Below, one piece after another: positions 7,662-17,543 of a stretch of 64,000 nt of DNA; positions within the stretch are counted from its first letter, which is position 1, and each line of letters begins with the position of its first letter. The stretch covers positions 1,328,001 through 1,392,000 of the forward strand of contig NZ_JAYESJ010000001.1 in the NCBI RefSeq assembly GCF_034720595.1. The letters are read 5' to 3'. A model generated the notes under the pieces. It was not told where the DNA came from, did no database searches, and saw only the letters and a list, made by a program, of their open reading frames with translations. The DNA is from Rhizobium sp. CC-YZS058 (GTDB taxonomy: Bacteria; Pseudomonadota; Alphaproteobacteria; Rhizobiales; Rhizobiaceae). Position numbers and translations under genes: made by a program.

Positions 7662-8624
7662 ATGCCCCGACCGATCCTGCGCCTTCTTGCAGCAGCCGTT
7701 CTCCTGACAGCGACCGCTTTGGCAAGCGCCCCGCCTGCCGCTGCAGCGGACAGGCTGACCGTCATGCTCGAATGGTTCGTCAACCCCGATCACGCGCCGT
7801 TGGTTGTGGCGCAGGAGAAGGGGTTCTTCGCGCAGGAGGGCCTGGAGGTCACGCTGGTGCCGCCTTCCGATCCCTCCTCCGTGCCGCGGCTCGTTTCGGC
7901 TGGCCAGGCCGAGATTGGCCTCCACTACCAGCCGAGCCTCTATCTCGATCGCGAAGCCGGGCTGCCGCTGAAACGGTTCGGCACGCTGGTCGAAACGCCG
8001 CTCAACACGCTGACGGTGCTGAAGGACGGCCCGATCAAGGGCATTGCCGATCTCCAGGGCAAGACGATCGGCTTCTCGGTCTCGGGCTTCGAGGATGCGC
8101 TGGTCAAGCGCATGCTGACGGCCGCCAATGTCGATCCGGCCACCGTCACCTTCGTCAATGTCAATTTCGCGCTCACCCCCTCGCTGATCGGCGGCAAGGT
8201 CGATGCGACGATCGGCGGTTATCGCAATTTCGAGCTGACCCAGATGCGGCTCGAAGGTCATGAGGGGCGCGCCTTCTTTCCCGAGGAGAACGGCGTTCCG
8301 GCCTATGACGAACTGATCTTCGTCACCCGCGATGATCTGATCAACGATCCGCGCCTGCCGCGCCTCCTGGCGGCGGTGGAAAAGGCAACGATCTACCTGA
8401 CCAATCACCCGCAGGAGTCGCTTGATCTGTTTCTGAAGGCCTATCCGGCCCTCGACGATGCGCTCAATCGCCAGGCCTTTGCCGACACGCTGCCCCGCTT
8501 TGCCAAGCGCCCCGCGGCGCTCGATGCCGCGCGCTACCGGCGCTTCGGGACCTTCCTGGTCGAGGCAGGCCTTCTGAAGGCAGCGCCTGACATCGCCTCG
8601 CTTGCCGTGGAGCTCGGCCGATGA
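7662..8624 (+). CDS. thiY: Thiamine-precursor ABC substrate-binding protein
   Basis: A 320-aa periplasmic protein of the NMT1/THI5-like family. A signal peptide spans about residues 1-28 (LLAAAVLLTATALASAPPAAA). The mature part starts DRLTVMLEWFVNPDHAPL, the typical pyrimidine-binding opening, and continues with a GQAEIGLHYQP segment. It should deliver HMP or a formyl-aminopyrimidine to ThiX. The stop overlaps the thiM start by four bases. The ATPase usually encoded next (thiZ) is absent from this operon. Confidence 0.88.
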   Translation: MPRPILRLLAAAVLLTATALASAPPAAAADRLTVMLEWFVNPDHAPLVVAQEKGFFAQEGLEVTLVPPSDPSSVPRLVSAGQAEIGLHYQPSLYLDREAGLPLKRFGTLVETPLNTLTVLKDGPIKGIADLQGKTIGFSVSGFEDALVKRMLTAANVDPATVTFVNVNFALTPSLIGGKVDATIGGYRNFELTQMRLEGHEGRAFFPEENGVPAYDELIFVTRDDLINDPRLPRLLAAVEKATIYLTNHPQESLDLFLKAYPALDDALNRQAFADTLPRFAKRPAALDAARYRRFGTFLVEAGLLKAAPDIASLAVELGR

Positions 8625-9397
8625 CGGGCATCCTTACGGGCCGACAGGCGGCCGAAATCCTCGAACGGCTGCGAACCCGGCGTCCGCGCGTGCATTGCCT
8701 GATGAACACGGTGGTCCAGAAGTTTACCGCCGACGGCATTACGGCGGTCGGCGGCATTCCGTCGATGACCGCGTCGCCCGAGGAGATCGAGGACTTCGTG
8801 GGACGTGCCGATGCGCTGACCGTCAACCTCGGCACGCTGGATGCCGGCCGGCGGGCGGTGATCCTGACGGCGGTAGAGGGCGCGGCCGCGCGCGGCATTC
8901 CCTGGGTGCTCGATCCGGTCCATTGCGACTATTCGCAAAGCCGGCTCGCCTTCGCCCGCCTGCTGATCGAGCGCGGCCCGAGCGCGGTGCGCGGCAACCG
9001 GGCGGAGATGGCGTTGATCGGCGAGCGCTCCGACGGCCTCAGCATCACCACCGGACCGGCGGACCGGCTTCGCGAGGGTGCCCGACTGATCGACGTGAAG
9101 AACGGCCATGGCCTGATGGCGGCGGTCACCGGGACCGGATGCCTGTCTGGCGGGGTGATCGCGGCCTGCATGGCGGTGGAGCCCGATCCCTTCACGGCGG
9201 CGGCCGCCGCTCTGTCGATCACGGGTGTGGCGGCCGAACTGGCCGCGGAAAGCGCATCCGGCCCCGGCAGCTTCGGCACGGCCTTGCTGGACCACCTCTA
9301 TTCGCTCGATGGGCAGACGCTGGAGGCGCGGGCGCGCTATGCGGCAGGACAATCTGCGGCAGGACGATTTGTGGCAGGACAGGGAGACGCAGAATGA
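8621..9397 (+). CDS. thiM: Hydroxyethylthiazole kinase
   Basis: A 258-aa ribokinase-fold enzyme that phosphorylates hydroxyethylthiazole (THZ) in thiamine salvage. Typical motifs are HCLMNTVVQKFTADG near residue 27, DPVHCDYS, GNRAEM and the anion-hole/ATP motif TGTGCLSGG near residue 170. Length is normal for ThiM (about 260). It overlaps thiY upstream and thiE downstream by ATGA junctions, so the block is a tightly coupled operon under the TPP riboswitch. The last 25 residues are Gly/Ala/Gln-rich and contain a repeated AGQ/AGR element. Confidence 0.93.
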   Translation: MTGILTGRQAAEILERLRTRRPRVHCLMNTVVQKFTADGITAVGGIPSMTASPEEIEDFVGRADALTVNLGTLDAGRRAVILTAVEGAAARGIPWVLDPVHCDYSQSRLAFARLLIERGPSAVRGNRAEMALIGERSDGLSITTGPADRLREGARLIDVKNGHGLMAAVTGTGCLSGGVIAACMAVEPDPFTAAAAALSITGVAAELAAESASGPGSFGTALLDHLYSLDGQTLEARARYAAGQSAAGRFVAGQGDAE

Positions 9398-10056
9398 CGA
9401 CGGTCGATTTCCGGCTGAATGCGATCGTGGACGGATCGCTCGCCGATGTGGCGGATCTGGCCGTCCTGGCGGCCGAGGCCGTACGGGGCGGCGCGACGCT
9501 GGTCCAGTATCGCGACAAGCAGGCCTCGTCCCGCCGCATGGTCGAGCAGGCGGTGGCGATCCGGGCGGCGATCGAGGGACGTGGCGTGCCGCTGCTCATC
9601 AATGATCGTGTCGATGTGGCGCTCGCCGCCGGGGCGCACGGGGTGCATCTGGGTGCCGAGGATCTGGAGGCGGAAACGGCCCGGCGGCTGCTTGGCCCCT
9701 TCGCGATCATTGGGCTGACGGTCAAGACGGAGCAGGACGCGCAGCATGCCGCGGCCGCGCCGATCGATTACGCCTGCATCGGTGGCGTCTTCGCCACGGC
9801 GTCGAAGGTCAATACGAATCCGCCGCTCGGTCTCGACGGCTATCGCGCGCTGCGCCGGGGCCTCGCGGAGAAACGGCCCGACCTGCCGGTCGGTGCCATT
9901 GCCGGCATCGACCTCAACCGGGTGGCGCCTGTCATCGCCGCCGGGGCGGATGGCGTGGCGGTCATCGCCGCCCTGTTCCGCTCGGGAGACGTCGTCGGCA
10001 CGGCGCGTGCCTTCCGGGCTGCGGTGGATGCGGCGCTTGCGGAGCGCGGCGCATGA
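9394..10056 (+). CDS. thiE: Thiamine-phosphate synthase
   Basis: A 220-aa TIM-barrel enzyme that joins HMP-pyrophosphate and thiazole phosphate to make thiamine phosphate. Visible motifs are [10 protein letters not shown] (pyrophosphate binding), [28 protein letters not shown] and [13 protein letters not shown] at the phosphate-binding end. It starts at the ATGA shared with the thiM stop and ends at the ATGA shared with the thiD start. With thiM and thiD it forms a complete salvage route from imported pyrimidine and thiazole. Confidence 0.92.
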   Translation: MTTVDFRLNAIVDGSLADVADLAVLAAEAVRGGATLVQYRDKQASSRRMVEQAVAIRAAIEGRGVPLLINDRVDVALAAGAHGVHLGAEDLEAETARRLLGPFAIIGLTVKTEQDAQHAAAAPIDYACIGGVFATASKVNTNPPLGLDGYRALRRGLAEKRPDLPVGAIAGIDLNRVAPVIAAGADGVAVIAALFRSGDVVGTARAFRAAVDAALAERGA

Positions 10057-10868
10057 CGGCGATCGCTCTCACCATTGCCGGCTCGGACAGCGGCGGCGGC
10101 GCCGGCATCCAGGCCGACCTCAAGACCTTCTCGGCCCTCGGTGCCTATGGCGCGAGCGTCGTGACCGCCATCACTGCGCAGAACACGCGGGGCGTAACCG
10201 GCGTCGAGGACGTTTCGCCCGCCATGGTCGCAGCGCAGATGGACGCCGTGTTCGGCGATCTGCGGGTGGATGCGCTGAAGATCGGCATGGTCTCGCGCTG
10301 CGCGACGATCGAGGCGATCGCCGAGGGACTGGCGGGCTTTGCCGGTCCGGTGGTGCTCGATCCGGTGATGGTCGCCACCTCCGGCGACCGGCTGCTGCAG
10401 GAAGAGGCGATCGAAGCGCTGCGAACCCGGCTGGTGCCGCGCGCGGCGCTGGTCACGCCCAACCTGCCGGAAGCCGCCCTGCTGACAGGCCTGCCGATGG
10501 CCGAAAGCGAGGCGCAGATGATCGCCCAGGGCGAGGCGATTCTGGCGCTCGGCGCTGCCGCGGTGCTGGTCAAGGGCGGGCATGGGGCAGGGCCGGACAG
10601 CACGGACATCCTGTTGAATGCCGAAGGCCTGCGCCGCTTCACGGTGCCGCGCATAGAGACCCGGCACGACCACGGCACCGGCTGCACGCTGGCAGCCGCC
10701 ATTACCGCAGGCCTTGCCCGCGGCAAGGGGCTGACCGCTTCGGTCACGGCAGCCAAGGCCTATCTGACCGCTGCGCTCGCTGCCGGTCGCACGCTCGGCA
10801 TCGGTACGGGGCGAGGGCCGGTGCATCACTTCCATGCCTGGTGGTCGGCCGAAGACGGTGCCGCCTGA
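10053..10868 (+). CDS. thiD: HMP/HMP-phosphate kinase
   Basis: A 271-aa ribokinase-family kinase that phosphorylates hydroxymethylpyrimidine twice to give HMP-PP for ThiE. The N-terminal signature [18 protein letters not shown], the [13 protein letters not shown] segment and the C-terminal [15 protein letters not shown] are diagnostic. Length is normal. It is the last gene of the riboswitch operon, coupled to thiE by a 4-base overlap. No terminator was recognised in the 91 bp before the next gene. Confidence 0.94.
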   Translation: MTAIALTIAGSDSGGGAGIQADLKTFSALGAYGASVVTAITAQNTRGVTGVEDVSPAMVAAQMDAVFGDLRVDALKIGMVSRCATIEAIAEGLAGFAGPVVLDPVMVATSGDRLLQEEAIEALRTRLVPRAALVTPNLPEAALLTGLPMAESEAQMIAQGEAILALGAAAVLVKGGHGAGPDSTDILLNAEGLRRFTVPRIETRHDHGTGCTLAAAITAGLARGKGLTASVTAAKAYLTAALAAGRTLGIGTGRGPVHHFHAWWSAEDGAA

Positions 10869-10959
10869 CCTCTCCGGTGCGACCCGCCTGGGATCGCATC
10901 TTGCCGCCGGGCCAGGTGGCGCTGTAGCGTCCCGGCCGAACGAACAGGGAGAGACCGAC

Positions 10960-11838
10960 ATGGCGGACTATGGTGCGCAGGACATGGCGCAGACGCTGGC
11001 GCGCGTCCTCATGCGCCGGCCGGGGCCGAGCCTTTCGAAAGCCGATCCTGCCGCCTGGCATTATGGGCCGGGTTTCGACGCGGTAAGCGCGGCCACCCAG
11101 TATGAGCAGTTTGCCGGCCTCGTCGCCCGTTCGGGCGCGGAAATCCTCTGGATCGAGGACCGGGGGGATTGGCTCGCGGATGCCATGTTCACCTGCGACC
11201 CCTCGCTCGTGACCCGGGAGGGCGCGGTTCTGCTGCGCATGGGCAAGGCGGCGCGGGAGCGCGAGGTCGCGCTGCACGAGGCCGCCTACAAAAAGGCCGG
11301 CATCCCCATTCTCGGCCGCATCAAGGCGCCGGGCACGGTGGAAGGGGGCGATTGTTTCTGGCTGGACGCGCAGACGCTGATCGTCGGCCGCGGTTTCCGC
11401 ACCAATGAAGAGGGAATCGTGCAGCTGGCCGATATCCTGGCGCCGCTGTCCATCGACGTGCTGAGCTACGACCTGCCGAGCTGGAAGGGCGAGAGCGCCT
11501 GCCTGCACCTTCTGTCGCTGATCAGCCCGCTGACGCGCGACACGGCGCTCGTCCATTCGCCTCTTCTGCCGGCGGCGCTCTATCAACTGCTTGAGGAATG
11601 GGGCCTGGCGCTGGTCGAGGCGCCGGAGGACGAGTTCCGCGCGAGCCAGGGCCTCAGCCTCAACGTGCTGCCGACAAGTCCCGGCGCTGTCATCATGATC
11701 GACGGCTATCCGAAGACCAAGGCCGCTCTCGAAGCTGCAGGCTGCACGGTCTCGACCTTCGCAGCCGATGCGCTCTGCATCGCCTGCGAGGGCGGGCCGA
11801 CCTGCCTCGTTCGACCGGTGCTGCGCGAGGGGCTGTAA
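10960..11838 (+). CDS. Amidinotransferase/dimethylargininase-fold protein
   Basis: A 292-aa member of the guanidine-modifying (DDAH/arginine deiminase) superfamily. The pattern includes an acidic DAMFTCDPSL near the start, GTVEGGDCFWL with the substrate-binding acidic pair, a central CLHLLSLISPL with the catalytic His, and a C-terminal CEGGPTCLVRPVL holding the likely nucleophilic Cys. Such enzymes hydrolyse methylarginines or related guanidines. AGGGAGAG precedes the chosen ATG; an upstream in-frame ATG at 10834 has no ribosome site and would overlap thiD. The exact substrate is unknown, and nearby genes do not reveal it. Confidence 0.8.
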   Translation: MADYGAQDMAQTLARVLMRRPGPSLSKADPAAWHYGPGFDAVSAATQYEQFAGLVARSGAEILWIEDRGDWLADAMFTCDPSLVTREGAVLLRMGKAAREREVALHEAAYKKAGIPILGRIKAPGTVEGGDCFWLDAQTLIVGRGFRTNEEGIVQLADILAPLSIDVLSYDLPSWKGESACLHLLSLISPLTRDTALVHSPLLPAALYQLLEEWGLALVEAPEDEFRASQGLSLNVLPTSPGAVIMIDGYPKTKAALEAAGCTVSTFAADALCIACEGGPTCLVRPVLREGL

Positions 11839-11981
11839 GGCGCCCGCCGACCGGCGCGCCCGCCTGTTGCCCCGCAATTGCGTCAATCTTCGGTAACTAT
11901 GCGAAGACTGGGCATCCGCTCTTAACAGAGATGTAGCCCATTCCCGTCATCATCGAGAAAACGGGAGGGGCGCGGCCCATC

Positions 11982-13949
11982 ATGACGAGACTGTCCAAGT
12001 TCTTTGCCTGGCTGATGATCGATACGCAGCAATCGGATCTTGCGGCAGCGCAGTTGATCGAGCTGCAGCGTCAGGTTCCGCTTCTCTATCTCCTCCTGAC
12101 CGTCAATGCCGTCGCCGTCGCCTATACCCACCGCGACATTGCGCCCTGGGCGCTGACAGTTGCGGTGCCCTTTGTTCTTGTGTCGATCTGCGTGGTGCGC
12201 ACGCTCGTCTGGCTTGTCCGCCGGCATCAGAAGACCGACCCGCGCGATGTCGTTGCAAAGCTGCGGCGCACCGTGCGGCTGGCCGGGATCATCGCCGTCG
12301 CCTATATCACCTGGTCGCTGGTGCTGAACGAATATGGCGGTCCCTACGAACAGGGCCATGTGGCGATCTTCATCGCCGTCACCGTGATCGGCTGCATCTT
12401 CTGTCTCATGCATCTGCCGCAGGCGGCGGTGGTGGTGACGCTGCTCGTCACCATTCCCTACGCGATCTATTACATTCACCTCGGCAATACGGTCTTCTAC
12501 GCGATCGCGCTCAATATTCTGCTGGTCACCGTGGTGATGCTGCAGGTTTTGTTCAACAGCTTCTATGGCTTTACACGGCTCATCCAGTCGCAGGCCGCCC
12601 TGGCGCAGAAGCAATCGGAAACGGAGCGTCTCGCGCTGGAGAATGCCCGGCTCGCCCATACCGACATGCTGACGGGTCTTCCGAACCGGCGCTACTTCTT
12701 CACCCGCCTGGAAGACTTGATCGCGGCCTCTGCCGCGTCCGGCAGCGCCTTCACGGTCGGCACGATCGATCTCGATCGCTTCAAGCCGGTCAACGATACT
12801 TATGGGCATCTGGTCGGCGACCGGCTGCTCGACCAGGTCGGGCTGCGGCTGGCGAGCTTTGCCAATGACGAGATCGTCGTGACACGACTCGGCGGCGACG
12901 AATTCGGGTTCCTCATCGCCAGGCCCGGCCCGGAGTCGTTGATCGTCGCGCAGGCGATCTGCGATCGGCTCGCCGAGCCTTACGAGGTCGATGCCATCTC
13001 GCTTTCGATCGGCTGCTCCTGCGGGCTGGCGGCCTTTCCCGAGGCCGGCACCACCGCCCATACGCTGTTCGACCGCTCCGACTATGCGCTCTACAGCTCG
13101 AAAAGCGCCAGGCTCGGCCTTGCAACGCTCTACTCGGTCGATCACGAGAACAAGATCCGCTCCGGCCAGGCGATCGAGACCGCGCTGCGTGGCGCGGATT
13201 TCGAGGCGGAATTCTCCGTCGTCTTCCAGCCGATCGTCTCCGGCCGCAACAACGCCGTCTTCGCGGTCGAGGCTCTCGCCCGTTGGGACCATCCGGATCT
13301 CGGGCGGATCGGGCCGGACCAGTTCATTCCGGTGGCCGAACGCACGGGTCTCGTCCATCCCCTGACCCTGGCGCTGTTCCGCAAGGCCTTGCGCGAGATG
13401 GAGAAGATGCCGGCCGGCATCAAGCTCTCCTTCAACCTCTCGGCCCATGACGTGACCTCGTCTCCCACCATCCTCGCGCTGATCGCGGCGATCGGCGAGG
13501 GGCGGATCGACGCGCGGCGGATCATCTTCGAACTCACCGAGACCGCGGTGATCCGCAACTTCGACACGGCGGTCGAATCGATCACCCTTCTGCGTCGGCT
13601 CGGGTCGCAAGTGGCGCTCGATGATTTCGGCACCGGTCAATCGAGCCTCGGCTATCTGCACCGCCTGCCGATCGACGAGGTCAAGATCGACCGCAGTTTC
13701 GTGGCGGGCCTGGAAAATGTGTCCGGCCGCAAGATCGTCGCATCGATCCAGGGTCTCTGCCGCACGCTCGACATTGAGTGCATCGTCGAAGGCGTCGAGA
13801 ATGCTGAGCAGTTGCGCGTGCTGAGCGCGCTCGGCTGCGAGGCCTATCAGGGCTATTTCTTCTCGCGTCCCGTGCCGATGGACGTGCTGATCGACTGGAT
13901 CGACGCGCGCATGCCGGATGCGCCGCGCGCCGCCTCGCGCCTCGGGTAG
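11982..13949 (+). CDS. Membrane GGDEF-EAL c-di-GMP enzyme
   Basis: A 655-aa protein with about five transmembrane segments in the first 205 residues, a short coiled linker ([19 protein letters not shown]), a GGDEF domain ([15 protein letters not shown] to an intact LGGDEF near residue 307) and an EAL domain ([47 protein letters not shown]). All main phosphodiesterase residues are visible, so it may be bifunctional or switch between activities. It is a single gene with its own upstream region. The membrane part is MASE-like but I cannot name the subtype. Confidence 0.92.
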   Translation: MTRLSKFFAWLMIDTQQSDLAAAQLIELQRQVPLLYLLLTVNAVAVAYTHRDIAPWALTVAVPFVLVSICVVRTLVWLVRRHQKTDPRDVVAKLRRTVRLAGIIAVAYITWSLVLNEYGGPYEQGHVAIFIAVTVIGCIFCLMHLPQAAVVVTLLVTIPYAIYYIHLGNTVFYAIALNILLVTVVMLQVLFNSFYGFTRLIQSQAALAQKQSETERLALENARLAHTDMLTGLPNRRYFFTRLEDLIAASAASGSAFTVGTIDLDRFKPVNDTYGHLVGDRLLDQVGLRLASFANDEIVVTRLGGDEFGFLIARPGPESLIVAQAICDRLAEPYEVDAISLSIGCSCGLAAFPEAGTTAHTLFDRSDYALYSSKSARLGLATLYSVDHENKIRSGQAIETALRGADFEAEFSVVFQPIVSGRNNAVFAVEALARWDHPDLGRIGPDQFIPVAERTGLVHPLTLALFRKALREMEKMPAGIKLSFNLSAHDVTSSPTILALIAAIGEGRIDARRIIFELTETAVIRNFDTAVESITLLRRLGSQVALDDFGTGQSSLGYLHRLPIDEVKIDRSFVAGLENVSGRKIVASIQGLCRTLDIECIVEGVENAEQLRVLSALGCEAYQGYFFSRPVPMDVLIDWIDARMPDAPRAASRLG

Positions 13950-14050
13950 AGCATGTCCTGCCGCAGCACGATCGCTTCGGCTTCGGACAAAGCGGGGGAA
14001 AAGAGAGAATGAAGCAGGTCCGATCAATCCCGTCATCCCTGAACATGCTC
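13949..14050. repeat. Candidate intergenic palindromic element
   Basis: An 8-bp perfect inverted repeat, GAGCATGT and ACATGCTC, bounds about 102 bp in the gap after the GGDEF-EAL gene. The interior has further partial pairing and a purine-rich tract (GCGGGGGAAAAGAGAG). Rhizobiaceae intergenic regions commonly hold short elements ended by GAGCATG and CATGCTC. This may be a degenerate copy; no second copy is in the window. Confidence 0.4.
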
Positions 14051-14170
14051 CAGCTGGGCCCCGACCCGGCTGCACGCCGCCTGTTGCCTTTCGCCCCCCT
14101 TATCCGGCATGAGGAGCTTACGAAACCGGTGCTCCGAGCGCCGGTCGACGAAGCGAGGAAGGAAACGACC

Positions 14171-15691
14171 ATGTTTACCGGTGATCTCTTGATCGGCGCC
14201 AAGGCCGTGCATGGCACGAATGGCGAGATCTACGGGCTGGATGCCGCCACGGGCGAGCGTCTGCCGACAAGCTTCGGCGGCGCGACCAAGGCCGACCTCG
14301 AAGCGGCTGCGGCGCTGGCCTGGCAGGCTTTTCCGCTCTACCGCGAAACGACGCTCGAGGCCCGGGCGGCTTTCCTCGAGACGATCGCCGAGGAGATCCT
14401 CGCGGTCGGCGACGCGCTGATCCAGCGCGCCATGGCCGAAAGCGGTCTGCCGCGCGGTCGTCTGGAGGGCGAGCGCGGTCGCACCGTCGGCCAGCTGCGC
14501 CTGTTTGCGGCAGAAGTTCGCGCCGGCCGTTTCCAGGATCTGCGCTTCGATGCGGCCGATCCCGAGCGCAAGCCGGCACCGAAGCCGGACCTGCGCCTGC
14601 GCAACATTGCGATCGGCCCGGTCGCCGTGTTCGGCGCATCCAACTTTCCGCTCGCCTTTTCCGTGGCAGGTGGCGATACGGCCTCGGCCCTGGCGGCCGG
14701 CTGCCCGGTCATCGTCAAGGCCCATTCCGCCCATCCCGGCACCTCGGCTCTGGTCGGCCGTGCCGTGCAGAAGGCGGTGGCGGCCAGCGGCATGCCGGAG
14801 GGGACGTTCTCCATGCTCTATGACAGCGGGCTCGAGATCGGCCAGGCGCTGGTGGCCGATCCGCGCATCCGCGCCGTCGGCTTCACCGGCTCTCGCGCCG
14901 GCGGGCTGGCGCTGATGGACATCGCCGCCCGACGCAAGCAGCCGATCCCGGTCTATGCGGAGATGAGCTCGATCAACCCCGTGCTGCTGTTCCCCCATGC
15001 GCTTGCCGCGCGGGGACAGGCGATCGGCAAGGCCTTCGCGGGCTCGCTGACGCTCGGTGCCGGCCAGTTCTGCACCAATCCGGGTCTGCTCCTTGCCGTC
15101 GACGGCCCCGGCCTGCAGTCCTTTCTCGATGCAGCGGGAGAGGCCCTCTCCGCGATCCCGGCCCAGACCATGCTGACGGCCGGCATCAGCAAGGCCTATG
15201 CGACGAACCGCGCCAAGCTGGCCGAACACGAGGCCGTGTCTCTGGTGGCCGAGGGGCTGGGGGGGAATGCCTCGCAGGGGCGCGCCGCCCTGTTCGTCAC
15301 CAGCGCGGCGCAGTTCCTGGCCGATCACGCGCTGCAGGACGAGGTCTTCGGCGCCACCGGTCTCGTGGTGCGGTGCGCGGATCTGCGGGAACTCGAGCAG
15401 GTGCTCGACGCCCTGGAAGGGCAGCTGACGATCGCGCTGCATATCGACGAGGCCGACGAGGCGGACGCGCGTCGCCTGCTGCCGACGCTCGAACTGCTGG
15501 CCGGGCGTATCCTGGTCAATGGGTTCGGGACCGGTGTCGAGGTCTCTCCGGCCATGGTTCATGGCGGGCCGTACCCGGCCACCTCGGACGGACGCACCAC
15601 CTCGGTCGGCACCCGCGCGATCGAGCGCTTCCTGCGGCCGGTCTCCTATCAGGACCTGCCGGAATCCCTGCGTCCCGCACCGATCAAGTAG
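14171..15691 (+). CDS. NADP-dependent aldehyde dehydrogenase, KGSADH-type
   Basis: A 506-aa aldehyde dehydrogenase of the alpha-ketoglutaric-semialdehyde type, which oxidises 2,5-dioxopentanoate from pentose, glucarate or hydroxyproline breakdown to 2-oxoglutarate. The catalytic Cys is residue 301 ([10 protein letters not shown]) and the general base Glu is residue 264 (YAEMSSINP); [20 protein letters not shown] and GFTGSRAGG bind cofactor. The sequence reads through upstream to 14009, but the first 54 codons are not ALDH-like, so the ATG at 14171 was chosen. It ends 8 bp inside the convergent DUF1284 gene. No sugar dehydratase gene is adjacent, so the pathway is uncertain. Confidence 0.85.
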   Translation: MFTGDLLIGAKAVHGTNGEIYGLDAATGERLPTSFGGATKADLEAAAALAWQAFPLYRETTLEARAAFLETIAEEILAVGDALIQRAMAESGLPRGRLEGERGRTVGQLRLFAAEVRAGRFQDLRFDAADPERKPAPKPDLRLRNIAIGPVAVFGASNFPLAFSVAGGDTASALAAGCPVIVKAHSAHPGTSALVGRAVQKAVAASGMPEGTFSMLYDSGLEIGQALVADPRIRAVGFTGSRAGGLALMDIAARRKQPIPVYAEMSSINPVLLFPHALAARGQAIGKAFAGSLTLGAGQFCTNPGLLLAVDGPGLQSFLDAAGEALSAIPAQTMLTAGISKAYATNRAKLAEHEAVSLVAEGLGGNASQGRAALFVTSAAQFLADHALQDEVFGATGLVVRCADLRELEQVLDALEGQLTIALHIDEADEADARRLLPTLELLAGRILVNGFGTGVEVSPAMVHGGPYPATSDGRTTSVGTRAIERFLRPVSYQDLPESLRPAPIK

Positions 15692-16175
15692 CGGCGTCAG
15701 CGGGGCGGGGATGGATTTTTTCCGTGCCCGCCCCGCTCAATGATCCGGAAGCCTGGACGTTGATCCGGACGTCCCGATAGCCGCCGTCGGCAATCTGCGT
15801 GCAGAGCGCGCTCCATTCGCATCCGGCGCAGGCAGGCCGGATGTGGCCGGTCCGGAAGGCGCTTCGCAGCGCTTCGATCTGCGTGCCGGTGAGGCTGAGT
15901 GCCAGTCCGGGCCGGATCGTCTGGCCAAGCAGGGCGCCCGCGTCCGCCGCCGCCTGTGCATCCCGCGTCGAAACGCTTTCGGTGCGGCAGTGCGATCCGT
16001 CCGTGTCCGCCACCGGTCCGCAAATATCGTCCGGCCCTTCGACGATCAGCATGTCTTCGCCGGCCGAGAGCCGTGCGGCGATCCGGTCGTAATTGTCGAC
16101 AAAGGCGGCGCTGTAGCCCTTGCCGACATAGGTCAGCATGCAGAGCAGGTGATGCGGACGCAGCCGGATCGTCAT
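15684..16175 (-). CDS. DUF1284 cysteine-rich protein
   Basis: A 163-aa DUF1284 protein starting [20 protein letters not shown], the family hallmark. Conserved Cys lie in HHLLC, DDICGPV, SHCRTE and [10 protein letters not shown], suggesting a metal or iron-sulfur site. The function is unknown. It follows lldD by 6 bp on the same strand and is likely co-transcribed with it. Its 3' end overlaps the convergent aldehyde dehydrogenase stop by 8 bp. Confidence 0.88.
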   Translation of the reverse strand: MTIRLRPHHLLCMLTYVGKGYSAAFVDNYDRIAARLSAGEDMLIVEGPDDICGPVADTDGSHCRTESVSTRDAQAAADAGALLGQTIRPGLALSLTGTQIEALRSAFRTGHIRPACAGCEWSALCTQIADGGYRDVRINVQASGSLSGAGTEKIHPRPADAAT

Positions 16176-16181
16176 CGGTGC

Positions 16182-17348
16182 TTACGGAGAGGCCGGCAGC
16201 GGCAGCGGCTTGGCGTCGGAAACGAGGCAACTGCGGTCGAGTTCGGACAGGGACTTGACCCCGGTCAGCGTCATCGCCACCCGCATCTCCTTCTCGAAAA
16301 GGTCGAGCAGCGTGGTCACCCCCTCTTCCCCGGCGGTCGCCAGCGCATAGAGAAAGGCGCGGCCGATCAGAACCGCGTCGGCGCCGAGGGCGATCATCCG
16401 CACCACGTCGAGGCCCGAGCGGATGCCGGAATCGGCGAGGATCTTCAACTCGCCCTTCACCGCATCGACGATGGCCGGCAAGGCGCGCACGGAGGAGAGC
16501 ACGCCGTCGAGCTGGCGACCGCCATGATTGGACACGACGATCCCGTCTGCGCCGAAGCGCACCGCATCGCGTGCGTCATCGGGATCGAGGATCCCCTTGA
16601 TGACGATCGACCCCTTCCAGGTGTCGCGGATCCATTCCAGGTCCTTCCAGCCAATCGAGGCGTCGAAATTCTTGGCAAGCCAACCGATATAGTCGGCGAG
16701 CCCGGTCGGCTTGCCGAGATAGTGCGAGACATTGCCGAGATCGTGCGGCTTGCCGTGAATGCCGACATCCCAGGCCCAGCGCGGATGCATCATGGCCTGG
16801 AGAACGCGGCGCATGGGGCCATGGCGGCCCGACATGCCGGAATGGGCATCGCGGTAGCGCGCGCCCGGCGTCGGCATGTCGACCGTGAAGACCAGCGTGG
16901 TGATCCCGGCCGCAGCCGCCCGTTCCAGCGCCTGTTTCATGAAGCCGCGGTCGCGCAGCACATAGAGCTGGAACCAGATCGGCGTCGAGACCTTGGACTG
17001 CACCTCCTCGATCGGGCAGACGGAGACGGTGGAGAGCGTGAAGGGAATGCCCTTCTTGGTCGCCGCGCGCGCGGCCTGCACTTCGCCACGCCGCGCATAC
17101 ATGCCGGTCAGCCCCACCGGCGCCAGCGCAACCGGCATCGCCATGCGCCGGCCGAACAGCTCCGTTTCCAGGCTCAAGCCCTCGACATTCTTCAAGACCC
17201 GCTGCTTGAGCGCGACTTCCGCAAGATCGGCAACATTGCGGTTCAGCGTATATTCGGAATAGGCGCCGCCATCGGCATAATGAAACAGGAAGGGCGGCAG
17301 GCGACGACGCGCCGTCTCGCGGAAATCGGTGGGTGCGGAAATGATCAT
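16182..17348 (-). CDS. lldD: FMN-dependent L-lactate dehydrogenase
   Basis: A 388-aa alpha-hydroxy-acid dehydrogenase that oxidises L-lactate to pyruvate and passes electrons to quinone. It starts with the usual [20 protein letters not shown], contains [17 protein letters not shown] and [11 protein letters not shown], the substrate/FMN motif [12 protein letters not shown] with the active-site His and Arg, and [20 protein letters not shown]. Length is normal for LldD. It is followed closely by DUF1284. The 195-bp gap upstream is shared with a divergent D-threonine-aldolase-like gene, and no LldR regulator is adjacent. Other 2-hydroxy acids such as glycolate cannot be excluded. Confidence 0.9.
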   Translation of the reverse strand: MIISAPTDFRETARRRLPPFLFHYADGGAYSEYTLNRNVADLAEVALKQRVLKNVEGLSLETELFGRRMAMPVALAPVGLTGMYARRGEVQAARAATKKGIPFTLSTVSVCPIEEVQSKVSTPIWFQLYVLRDRGFMKQALERAAAAGITTLVFTVDMPTPGARYRDAHSGMSGRHGPMRRVLQAMMHPRWAWDVGIHGKPHDLGNVSHYLGKPTGLADYIGWLAKNFDASIGWKDLEWIRDTWKGSIVIKGILDPDDARDAVRFGADGIVVSNHGGRQLDGVLSSVRALPAIVDAVKGELKILADSGIRSGLDVVRMIALGADAVLIGRAFLYALATAGEEGVTTLLDLFEKEMRVAMTLTGVKSLSELDRSCLVSDAKPLPLPASP

Positions 17349-17543
17349 CGGTCTCCCCCTCTGCCTCCTGTCGCCAAAGCTCCCGCGGTGAAGAGCCTGA
17401 AGCCGGGCGACCGGAGGGTCCTAGCAGACCATTTTGCAAGCGTCGAGATCGGCCGGCCGCTCCGGCAAGATGCCTTTCTCCTTGCGTCGGGCGGCTTGCT
17501 GTGGTGCCTGTAGCCTTCTTGCGACTCTTCAGACAGGTGCCCC

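Noticed and set aside
5241..8408. Open minus-strand frame of about 1055 codons
   Set aside because: It lies antisense to the GGDEF gene, the TPP riboswitch, thiX and thiY. Its translation is low-complexity, rich in Arg, Gly, His and Gln, as expected for a shadow frame in high-GC DNA.
8602..10056. Long plus-strand frame joining thiM region to thiE
   Set aside because: Only its second part is ThiE; the first part is thiM read in the wrong frame. The ThiE start at the ATGA junction is preferred.
11922..14075. Open minus-strand frame of about 717 codons
   Set aside because: Antisense to the GGDEF-EAL gene; Asp/Arg-rich shadow translation.
14009..14170. 54-codon N-terminal extension of the aldehyde dehydrogenase
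   Set aside because: The extension overlaps the palindromic intergenic element and does not resemble the family.
15843..17513. Open plus-strand frame of about 556 codons
   Set aside because: Antisense to lldD and DUF1284, both of which are clear.
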